Of a stretch of 5,670 nucleotides of DNA, positions 1 through 5,670 are shown in pieces. Source of the stretch: an uncultured Clostridia bacterium. Lineage in GTDB: Bacteria > Bacillota > Clostridia > Christensenellales > Aristaeellaceae. The notes under the pieces are model-generated. The model saw only the letters and a list, made by a program, of their open reading frames with translations, did no database searches and was not told the DNA's origin. Numbering within the stretch: position 1 is the stretch's first letter; every line of letters begins with the position of its first letter. The DNA is taken from contig CAMJXZ010000227.1 of assembly GCA_946409855.1 (NCBI GenBank), forward strand, positions 1 to 5,670. Direction: 5' to 3'. The translations under genes were made by a program, and so were the position numbers.

Positions 1-888
1 GAACGGGCAGGCACGCTCCTGCCCCAGCTGGCCGACGGAAAATGCGCGGACCGTTCCCAGACCCTGCAGGGGCTCAAATTGCTGCTGAGCGGCAGTTTCC
101 GCAAGCTGGTCATCGCTGATATGGCTGCTCCCGCGGTGAACAGCGTATTCGCCCAAGCCAGCCCCGACGGAAGCGCGGTGCTGATTTCCCTGGTCCTTTT
201 TGCCTTTCAGATCTACTGCGACTTTGCGGGATACTCCGAGATCGCCCGGGGAAGCGCGTATTTACTCGGCATCCGCCTGCGGCGCAACTTCGACCGGCCT
301 TACCTGTCCCACTCCTTCCGGGAATTCTGGCGGCGGTGGCACATGTCGCTGACAGGCTGGTTCAGGGATTACGTGTATATCCCTCTGGGCGGGAGCCGGA
401 AAGGGATCGGGCGGCAGATCGCGGCAACGATGACGGTATTCCTGCTCAGCGGCCTGTGGCACGGAGCCGACTGGACCTTCGTGTGCTGGGGCCTGTTCCA
501 CGGACTGCTTTGCTGCGGAGAGATCCTGCTTTCCCGGTGCCGTCTCGGGCAAAAGTTTCCGCTTGCGCGGCGAATCGCCTGCATGGGTCTGGTGTTCCTC
601 TCCTGGCTGCTGTTCCGGGCGGAAAGCCTTTCGCAGGCAGGCGTAATGTTCCAATGCCTGTTCAGGCCGTGGAACCCGGCGCAGGGCCTGGCCGCGAGCG
701 GTTTATCACTGTCTCAGGCGCTGTGCCTGCTGCTTGGACTGAGCCAATTGCCTTTGCTGCGCCGTCTGGCGGAAAATAAGCCTGTGCCCGATACCGCCTG
801 CCTCTACCTGGCGGCCTGTGCCGTGATCGCCTGGTTCCTGCGATCGGAAAGCGGAGGAGGGGGCACGTTCATCTATTTTCAGTTCTGA
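1..888 (+). CDS. MBOAT-family O-acyltransferase (AlgI/DltB-like), 5'-truncated
   Basis: Polytopic membrane O-acyltransferase; members move an acyl group from a cytoplasmic donor across the membrane to an extracellular glycan or wall polymer with an SGNH-type partner. The reading frame is open from base 1, and the first residues (ERAGTLLPQL) match the internal 'ERA..LLPQL' segment of the family, so the true start lies upstream. About 295 residues are visible; family members usually have 450-500. Diagnostic motifs in order are YCDFAGYSEIARG (bases 214-252), FREFWRRWHMSLTGWFRDY (316-372), YIPLGGSRKG, and GLWHGADWTF (451-480), whose His at 460-462 is the invariant catalytic His of the family. Several hydrophobic segments follow, and the end FIYFQF is typical. 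The gene ends 41 bases before the SGNH gene, the usual order for an MBOAT/partner pair. The acyl donor and acceptor cannot be read from the sequence. Family assignment is secure; the closer AlgI, DltB or PatA subtype is not. Confidence 0.95.
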   Translation, partial: ERAGTLLPQLADGKCADRSQTLQGLKLLLSGSFRKLVIADMAAPAVNSVFAQASPDGSAVLISLVLFAFQIYCDFAGYSEIARGSAYLLGIRLRRNFDRPYLSHSFREFWRRWHMSLTGWFRDYVYIPLGGSRKGIGRQIAATMTVFLLSGLWHGADWTFVCWGLFHGLLCCGEILLSRCRLGQKFPLARRIACMGLVFLSWLLFRAESLSQAGVMFQCLFRPWNPAQGLAASGLSLSQALCLLLGLSQLPLLRRLAENKPVPDTACLYLAACAVIAWFLRSESGGGGTFIYFQF

Positions 889-896
889 TCAGGCGC

Positions 897-915
897 TGCG
901 CCGGTCAGCGGCGCG
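897..915 (+). other. GC hairpin in the MBOAT-SGNH spacer
   Basis: GCGCCG (898-903) pairs perfectly with CGGCGC (909-914) around the loop GTCAG, and a T-G pair at 897/915 can extend the stem. It lies between the MBOAT stop and the Shine-Dalgarno sequence of the next gene. No T-run follows, so it does not look like an intrinsic terminator. It could be an mRNA processing or stability element, or chance in GC-rich DNA. Confidence 0.35.
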
Positions 916-917
916 AT

Positions 918-923
918 GGAGGA
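918..923 (+). promoter_or_regulatory. Shine-Dalgarno site for the tandem-SGNH gene
   Basis: GGAGGA sits 6 bases before the GTG at 930. It decides the start: the only nearby ATG (916) is in another frame, and the next in-frame ATG (1068, residue 47) would remove the N-terminal membrane segment. Confidence 0.8.
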
Positions 924-929
924 AAAGCG

Positions 930-3869
930 GTGCGTACAGTCAGACGGGCGTGCTTACTTGCGGGGCTTTTGCTTTTGCTGCCCGCGCTGCTTTTCGTTTT
1001 TGCTTTTTCAGGACCGCCGCAGTACGCCCGCACCTATCCCGCGGCGCTTTCCGATAAAGCGTCGCTGATGGAGAGCGTTTCCGGCAAAAGGATCGTCGTC
1101 ATCGGCGGAAGCGGCGCGGCATTCGGCCTGGACTGCGAATTGCTTGAGACGCTCCTGCCCTCCTGGAAGGCGGTCAATTTCGGCCTGTATGCCGGCCTGG
1201 GCACTTCCTGCATGCTGGAGCTGGCTCTGCCTTCCCTCCATGACGGTGACGTGGTGGTATTTTCTCCGGAGCTGAGCGAACAGACCATGTCGGACTGGTT
1301 TGGCGCGGAAACAATGTGGCAGGCCGCTGAAGAACGTCCCGATCTGCTTGCCCGCCTTGATCCCTCCCGCTGGGAAGCGCTGTTATCCGCCTTTCCGAGA
1401 TACGCCGCACAGAGAGCCGGGTTTCTTCTGGGCCGCGAATCGCCGGACGGAGACGGCGTGTACGCAAGGGCCTCCTTTTCCGCTCGCGGCGATATTCTGC
1501 CCGCGCTCCGAGAGGATAACCGCATGCCCGGCGGTTATGACCGGAACACCCCCCTGCGTTTTGATCCCGCATGGCCGGACGAGACCTTTATCGATCGCGT
1601 CAACGCGTTCACACGCACCTGTCCGCAGCGTGGGATACGTGTGTTTTTCCGTTTCTGTCCGATGAATGAAATGGCGTTCGCAGCCGGCGAGGCGGAGCGT
1701 GCGGACGCGTTTGAAGCTTCCCTGCGCGAACGGCTCTCTTGTCCGGTCATAGGGGCGGCGCGCCGCGCGATGATGGAAGCCGGCTGGTTTTTCGATACAA
1801 ACTTTCACTTGAACGGCGCGGGGGCACGGCTCAATACCATTTTTCTTGCAGAAGACCTGAAAACGGCCATGGGCGATCCCTCCCCTGTCGTCGCGGAAAT
1901 ACCCGGGATGCCCGATACCGGTTCTTTTCAGGATGCCCGGGGAGACTGCGGGGACGCCGATCTGTTTGTCTATGAAGCGCAGGGGTGCGGATGGGCAGTC
2001 ACAGGCCTGACCGATGCGGGCATGAAGAGCAGGAAACTGACCGTACCGGCCCTTTGGCAGGGAAAACCGGTGCACACCCTGGCCGGAGGCGCTTTGGCCG
2101 GCGCAAAGGACCTGACGGACATTGCGCTTCAGGCCACCCTTCGGAGCATCCTGGACGGCGCGTTCCGGGAAGCGCCTAAGCTCAGGACAGTTACCCTTCT
2201 CCAGGATAATCCTTCCGACTGCACAGTGGGCCCGGGCCTGACGGAAGGGACCGCCGCGGTCATCCTGGTGCCCGCCTCCGCCTTCAGCCGCTACTGTACC
2301 AACTATTTCTGGGCGCCGCACGCCGGCAGGCTCCGGCCTGACAGCGGCAGCGACGGATCATCGCCGGCCGCCGCCCCGTCACCCGCGCGAAAAGCCACGG
2401 AGCTGACCTATCTGGGCCAGGGCGGCACGCTCCGCAACGGGTCAGGGGACAGCCTCACCCGTGAGATTGCCTACACCCACCGCCGGGTAAACACCCTGCA
2501 GGGTACGGTCTGGTTTGAACGGCCGGGCTATACGCTTTTTTCATGGAATACTTCTCCCACGGGCGACGGTATCCGGATCGGACTGGGCAGCCGGCTGGAT
2601 CCTGCCTTTGGCAGCGTGCTGTATGCGCAATGGGCGCCCTGGACCCCGGCGGATGAGCTGATATGGCAGACTGACGGTACGTCGGCGTTCGTGACCGGCT
2701 GCAGGGATACGCTGCGGGACTGCGTGGTCCCGGAACAGTATGAAGGGCTGCCGGTCCGCGGCATCCGTACGGGCGCCTTCTCCGGACAATCCTTTTCCCG
2801 CCTGGTGCTGCCGCCTTCTCTGCGCATGATCGAGCCGGATGCTTTCGTGGACTGCTCGATGGATGAGATCATCCTGTTCGATACCCTGGAAACCCTTTCC
2901 GACGCTTCCTTCCGGGGCTGCTATTACCGGACCCTGCGGATAAATGCCGCCACCGCTCCCGTATACAGCGGAAGCTATTTTGACACCTTTCAGGACAAAT
3001 ACGACCTTCTTCTTTCCCTGAAGGGACAGCGCAAGCTGGTCCTGTCCGCCGGCTCATCCGGCCGCTACGGATACGACAGCGCCATGCTGAAGGAAGCCTT
3101 CCCCGAATATTCGCCTGTTAACATGGGCGTGTACGCCTACACTGGCGAACTGCCTCAGTTAAGATTGCTCCTTCCGCTGCTGGAGGCGGGAGACATCCTC
3201 CTCTATTCTCCCGAGTTCGACGCCGTCAGCGAGCAGTTCTGTACTGCCGACCGACTGGACACGGGCTTCTGGGCAATGATGGAATCCTGCTACGATACCG
3301 CCGCCGATCTGGATATGCGTTCGTTTACAGGCGTATTTGACAGCTTTTCCGCATATCAGCATATCCGGCGGGGCATGCAGAAAAGGGATTACGGCCTGAG
3401 TCCCTCCGGCTTTGACGACGACGGGCGGGGATATTCCTTCAGCACCTACAACGAGTACGGGGACTTTGTCCTGCCCCGGCCCAACGGGACCGCGGACGAA
3501 AGGCTCAGGCACAACATCGCCGATTACACTGTCCGGGCCATACCCGAGGAAACAATAGCCTGCCTGAACCGAGCGCTTGCACCATTTGCGGACAAGGGGA
3601 TCACGGTCCTTTTCACCTACACCCCGCGCAACCGTTCCTCCCTGACGGAGGCCAGCACGCCGGACGCCCGGCAAGCCCTCCACCTGCACCTGGTCAGTCA
3701 TTTGCGCGTACCTGTGATATCCGAAATCGAGGCTTCGCTGATGCCCGGCCGTTATTTCTGGCTGATCGACAGCCACTTGAGCACCGAGGGCGCGCGATTG
3801 CACACCGCGCAGGTCATTGAGGATCTTTCCGCATATTTCCTGAAGGAGGAACAAGATGATCAGACATGA
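930..3869 (+). CDS. Membrane-anchored protein with two SGNH-like domains flanking BspA-type LRR and Flg_new-type repeats
   Basis: This 979-residue protein is probably the extracytoplasmic partner of the upstream MBOAT acyltransferase. Residues 1-7 are basic and 8-27 form one hydrophobic segment, a signal anchor. Domain order: SGNH-like A (about 53-312), with IVVIGGSGAAFG (S61), NFG (N83), GDVVVFSPE and DTNFHLNGAG (D289, H293); BspA-type LRR (about 343-468), ending in the usual VPxxxxxxY-type cap near 447-456; a Gly/Ser/Pro/Ala linker (470-487); a Flg_new/Listeria-Bacteroides type repeat (about 491-571) with QGGTL, RPGYTLFSWNT and LYAQWAPW; a second LRR (about 575-692) with GAF and DAF repeat cores; SGNH-like B (about 701-972), with LVLSAGSSGRYG (S709), NMG (N731), GDILLYSPE and DSHLSTEG (D947, H949). 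The two SGNH-like domains are clearly homologous. GTG start with a good ribosome site. Acyl transfer is inferred from family and context; esterase activity or a binding-only role are alternatives. Confidence 0.87.
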   Translation: MRTVRRACLLAGLLLLLPALLFVFAFSGPPQYARTYPAALSDKASLMESVSGKRIVVIGGSGAAFGLDCELLETLLPSWKAVNFGLYAGLGTSCMLELALPSLHDGDVVVFSPELSEQTMSDWFGAETMWQAAEERPDLLARLDPSRWEALLSAFPRYAAQRAGFLLGRESPDGDGVYARASFSARGDILPALREDNRMPGGYDRNTPLRFDPAWPDETFIDRVNAFTRTCPQRGIRVFFRFCPMNEMAFAAGEAERADAFEASLRERLSCPVIGAARRAMMEAGWFFDTNFHLNGAGARLNTIFLAEDLKTAMGDPSPVVAEIPGMPDTGSFQDARGDCGDADLFVYEAQGCGWAVTGLTDAGMKSRKLTVPALWQGKPVHTLAGGALAGAKDLTDIALQATLRSILDGAFREAPKLRTVTLLQDNPSDCTVGPGLTEGTAAVILVPASAFSRYCTNYFWAPHAGRLRPDSGSDGSSPAAAPSPARKATELTYLGQGGTLRNGSGDSLTREIAYTHRRVNTLQGTVWFERPGYTLFSWNTSPTGDGIRIGLGSRLDPAFGSVLYAQWAPWTPADELIWQTDGTSAFVTGCRDTLRDCVVPEQYEGLPVRGIRTGAFSGQSFSRLVLPPSLRMIEPDAFVDCSMDEIILFDTLETLSDASFRGCYYRTLRINAATAPVYSGSYFDTFQDKYDLLLSLKGQRKLVLSAGSSGRYGYDSAMLKEAFPEYSPVNMGVYAYTGELPQLRLLLPLLEAGDILLYSPEFDAVSEQFCTADRLDTGFWAMMESCYDTAADLDMRSFTGVFDSFSAYQHIRRGMQKRDYGLSPSGFDDDGRGYSFSTYNEYGDFVLPRPNGTADERLRHNIADYTVRAIPEETIACLNRALAPFADKGITVLFTYTPRNRSSLTEASTPDARQALHLHLVSHLRVPVISEIEASLMPGRYFWLIDSHLSTEGARLHTAQVIEDLSAYFLKEEQDDQT
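1086..1865 (+). repeat. Protein-level repeat copy A: N-terminal SGNH-like domain
   Basis: Codes for residues 53-312 of the tandem-SGNH protein. Anchors shared with copy B are G60-S61, F65-G66 (YG in B), D68, V82-N83-x-G85, G106-D107, S112-P113-E114, G187-D188, P244-x-N246, P272-V273-I274 and H293-L294 with G298-A299-R300-L301. The likeness is in protein sequence only; the DNA of the two copies has diverged, so the duplication is old. Confidence 0.85.
2400..2642 (+). other. Flg_new / Listeria-Bacteroides type repeat module
   Basis: Codes for residues 491-571. It follows the family pattern of an initial strand with xGGTL, then RPGYTLFSWNTSPTGDG, and a closing LYAQW. Such beta-grasp-like modules (related to internalin B repeats) are typical of secreted and wall-associated Bacillota proteins and often follow BspA-type LRRs. 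Here a single copy separates the two LRR blocks. Confidence 0.8.
3030..3845 (+). repeat. Protein-level repeat copy B: C-terminal SGNH-like domain
   Basis: Codes for residues 701-972. It matches copy A at G708-S709, Y713-G714, D716, V730-N731-x-G733, G754-D755, S760-P761-E762, G844-D845, P899-x-N901, P928-V929-I930 and H949-L950 with G954-A955-R956-L957. Between P928 and G954 the alignment to copy A needs no gap. It carries a YNEYGDF segment (840-846) that is weaker in copy A. Confidence 0.85.
3843..3849 (+). promoter_or_regulatory. Shine-Dalgarno site for the GH2 gene, inside the upstream gene
   Basis: AAGGAGG lies within the last codons of the tandem-SGNH gene, 6 bases before the ATG at 3856. 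An in-frame stop (TGA, 3841-3843) just upstream in the GH2 frame makes 3856 the first possible ATG. Confidence 0.85.
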
Positions 3870-5670
3870 CTTCAACACGGGTTGGACCTGCCGGAAGCCG
3901 GACAGCGGCGAAGCGGCTGTTCCCGTACTTCTCCCCCACGACGCCATGCGGACCGAGCAGCGAACGCCTCTCAGCCTTGGCGGAGGAAATATCGCCTGGT
4001 TCGAGGCATCCAGCTATCTGTATGAGAAAAGATTCACCCTTTCCCGGGACCTGAGCGCCGGCCATTTGGAACTGGAATTCGAAGGCGTGTACCGTGAACC
4101 CGAGATCACCGTCAACGGCCGAAATGTCCCGGCGCCGCCCTATGGATATACCGATTTTACGATCGATCTGGACGGCCTGGTCGAATGGGACAAAGAAAAT
4201 GTCATCACCGTTCTAGCCCGGAACTCGGACCAGCCGAATTCCCGCTGGTACTCGGGGACAGGCATTTACCGTCCGGTATGGCTGTGGTCCGGACCCAAAC
4301 GGCATATCCTGACAGACGGCGTCAGGGTATCGACCCTGTCTGTCGACCAGGTCCGCATCCGGGTATCGGTAAGAACATCCGAAGACGGACCGGTGACGAT
4401 CGCGGTGACTGACGGTGAAAAACAGCTCGCCTCATCCGGTGCCGAAGCAAAAAACAGCTCTGCGGAAGCGGAGATCACATTGCCTGACGCGCAGCCCTGG
4501 AGTCCGGAACATCCCCGGCTTTACTCCCTGACCGCTCAGGCGGGCGGGGACCGGGCGGAGATCACCTTCGGCGCCCGTGTGCTCGCCTGGGGACCGGATA
4601 AAGGACTCACCATCAACGGTGTGCACACGGTGCTCAGGGGCGCCTGTATCCACCATGACAACGGGGTGCTGGGCGCCTGCACCTATCCGGAAGCGGAGGA
4701 AAGACGGGTCCGCATTCTGAAGGAAGCCGGCTATAACGCCGTCCGTTCGGCCCACAATCCCGCTTCCCGGTATTTGCTGGACGCCTGCGACCGGCAGGGC
4801 ATGCTGATGATGGACGAATACGTGGACTGCTGGTACATGCACAAGACAGAGCACGATTACGCGTCTCATGTATCCGAGTGGTGGAAGCGGGATCTGAGGA
4901 GCATGGTGGACAAGGACTTCAGCCATCCCTGTGTCATCATGTATTCAACCGGCAATGAGGTTGCCGAGAGCGCCCAGCCCAGGGGGATCCGGCTGCAGCG
5001 GGAATTTACCGATACGCTGCACATGCTTGATCCGACGCGTCCGGTCACCTGCGGCATCAACATTTTTTTCAACTTCCTGTCCAGCGTAGGATTCGGCGTA
5101 TACAGCGACGAAAAAGCCCGGAAACAGGCGCAGGAGGCCGGGAAAAACGCGGAAAAGCGGAAAGATCCTCAGCCGGGAAAGAAGAAAAGGTCCGTCGGAT
5201 CGGAGTTCTTTAACAACATGGCCGCCAAATTGGGGACGAACTTTATGAAGTTCGGCGCCTGGCTGCCTCCGTGCGACTGGAAGACCAGGGACGTTTTTTC
5301 CGCCATGGACGTGGCCGGCTACAATTACGGCAACTGGCGTTACCGCAAGGATTGCCGGAAATATCCAAACCGGCTGATCCTGGGCACGGAGACCCTGATC
5401 GGAGACGCCCGTCCTTTCTGGGAGCTGGCAAAAACCCATCCAAGGATCATCGGTGATTTTGTCTGGGCCGGCTGGGATTACATCGGCGAGTGCGGCGGAG
5501 ACAGCCCGGAATACGGCAGCTATCGCACAGACCGTGAAGAAGACCGCATCCGGGGCGGCACCTGCCGCATCGATGTCACCGGTAAGCTGACGCCGGAAGC
5601 GGATTATACGCGGGTCGTGTTTGACCTGGAGAAGCGGCCCCGCATGGCTGTGGTGCCGCCCGGTGAGGAT
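3856..5670 (+). CDS. Glycoside hydrolase family 2 protein (beta-galactosidase-like), 3'-truncated
   Basis: Retaining exo-glycosidase of family GH2, which cleaves beta-linked sugars such as beta-galactosides or beta-glucuronides. The frame is open to the window end, giving 605 residues without a stop. Visible parts: N-terminal jelly-roll domain (about 1-155) with LPHDAM and YSGTGIYRPVWLW (132-144); immunoglobulin-like domain (about 157-245); TIM barrel from about 250 with RGACIHHDNGVLGA (261-274), VRSAHNPAS (296-304), MMDEYVDCW (318-326), STGNEV with probable acid/base E368, LGTET with probable nucleophile E512, and DFVWAGWDYIGE (534-545). Both catalytic glutamates are present, so it should be active. 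No signal peptide or membrane segment is seen at the N terminus, so it is probably cytoplasmic. A Lys/Arg-rich loop (about 417-449) sits between the two catalytic residues. The start overlaps the upstream gene by 14 bases, which suggests translational coupling. Family is secure; substrate is not, since GH2 specificity is hard to read from motifs. Confidence 0.94.
   Translation, partial: MIRHDFNTGWTCRKPDSGEAAVPVLLPHDAMRTEQRTPLSLGGGNIAWFEASSYLYEKRFTLSRDLSAGHLELEFEGVYREPEITVNGRNVPAPPYGYTDFTIDLDGLVEWDKENVITVLARNSDQPNSRWYSGTGIYRPVWLWSGPKRHILTDGVRVSTLSVDQVRIRVSVRTSEDGPVTIAVTDGEKQLASSGAEAKNSSAEAEITLPDAQPWSPEHPRLYSLTAQAGGDRAEITFGARVLAWGPDKGLTINGVHTVLRGACIHHDNGVLGACTYPEAEERRVRILKEAGYNAVRSAHNPASRYLLDACDRQGMLMMDEYVDCWYMHKTEHDYASHVSEWWKRDLRSMVDKDFSHPCVIMYSTGNEVAESAQPRGIRLQREFTDTLHMLDPTRPVTCGINIFFNFLSSVGFGVYSDEKARKQAQEAGKNAEKRKDPQPGKKKRSVGSEFFNNMAAKLGTNFMKFGAWLPPCDWKTRDVFSAMDVAGYNYGNWRYRKDCRKYPNRLILGTETLIGDARPFWELAKTHPRIIGDFVWAGWDYIGECGGDSPEYGSYRTDREEDRIRGGTCRIDVTGKLTPEADYTRVVFDLEKRPRMAVVPPGED

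Noticed and set aside
336..779. Second + strand frame of 147 codons inside the MBOAT gene
   Set aside because: The MBOAT frame carries all family motifs; this frame gives an Arg/Pro/Ala-rich product without recognisable features.
79..888. A start codon at base 79 for the MBOAT gene
   Set aside because: The frame is open and shows family-like residues from base 1, so 79 is internal and the gene is truncated by the window edge.
889..929. Promoter or terminator between the MBOAT and SGNH genes
   Set aside because: Only 41 bases are available, with no recognisable -35/-10 pair and no T-run; the genes are most simply one transcript.
930..1010. Lipoprotein signal (lipobox) at Cys8 of the SGNH protein
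   Set aside because: Cys8 precedes the hydrophobic segment instead of following it and lacks the L-x-x-C pattern; a signal anchor fits better.
1383..2321. Long minus-strand open frame of 312 codons opposite the SGNH gene
   Set aside because: It lies wholly opposite a well-supported gene, has low-complexity Arg/Gly/Pro-rich composition and no recognisable motif; GC-rich coding DNA often leaves long antisense frames.
3159..3947. Minus-strand open frame of 262 codons spanning the SGNH/GH2 junction
   Set aside because: It is antisense to two supported genes with no family resemblance and no convincing ribosome site of its own; it is a shadow frame.
4323..4338. Perfect inverted repeat CAGGGT-ATCG-ACCCTG in the GH2 gene
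   Set aside because: It is inside coding sequence with no T-run and no nearby start; a six-base stem is expected by chance at this length.

Overview
The window is an almost gap-free, GC-rich stretch read entirely on the + strand. It holds three consecutive genes and only 41 non-coding bases. The strong AAGGAGG-type ribosome sites, the BspA-type leucine-rich repeats joined to a Listeria-Bacteroides (Flg_new) type repeat, and the style of the GH2 enzyme all suggest a GC-rich member of the Clostridia (Bacillota), probably gut-associated. This placement is inference; no rRNA or other marker gene is present.

Layout: (1) bases 1-888 are the C-terminal part of an MBOAT-family O-acyltransferase of the AlgI/DltB type, cut by the left edge. 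(2) Bases 889-929 are a short spacer with a small GC hairpin and a Shine-Dalgarno sequence. (3) Bases 930-3869 encode a 979-residue membrane-anchored exported protein ordered as SGNH-like domain, BspA-type LRR, Flg_new-type repeat, second BspA-type LRR, second SGNH-like domain. (4) Bases 3856-5670 are the first 605 codons of a GH2 glycoside hydrolase (beta-galactosidase-like), overlapping the previous gene by 14 bases and cut by the right edge.

How they may work together: MBOAT proteins of this type pass acyl groups across the membrane to an extracytoplasmic SGNH/GDSL-like partner, which places them on a polymer (AlgI with AlgJ/AlgX, DltB with DltD, PatA with PatB). Genes 1 and 2 look like such a pair. 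The partner is unusual because it carries two divergent SGNH-like domains flanking repeat modules normally seen in surface or adhesion proteins. The GH2 enzyme has no signal peptide, so it is probably cytoplasmic; its tight overlap suggests co-expression, but a shared pathway is not shown. The most interesting object is the tandem-SGNH repeat protein, a candidate surface-polymer acylation factor with its own binding modules.
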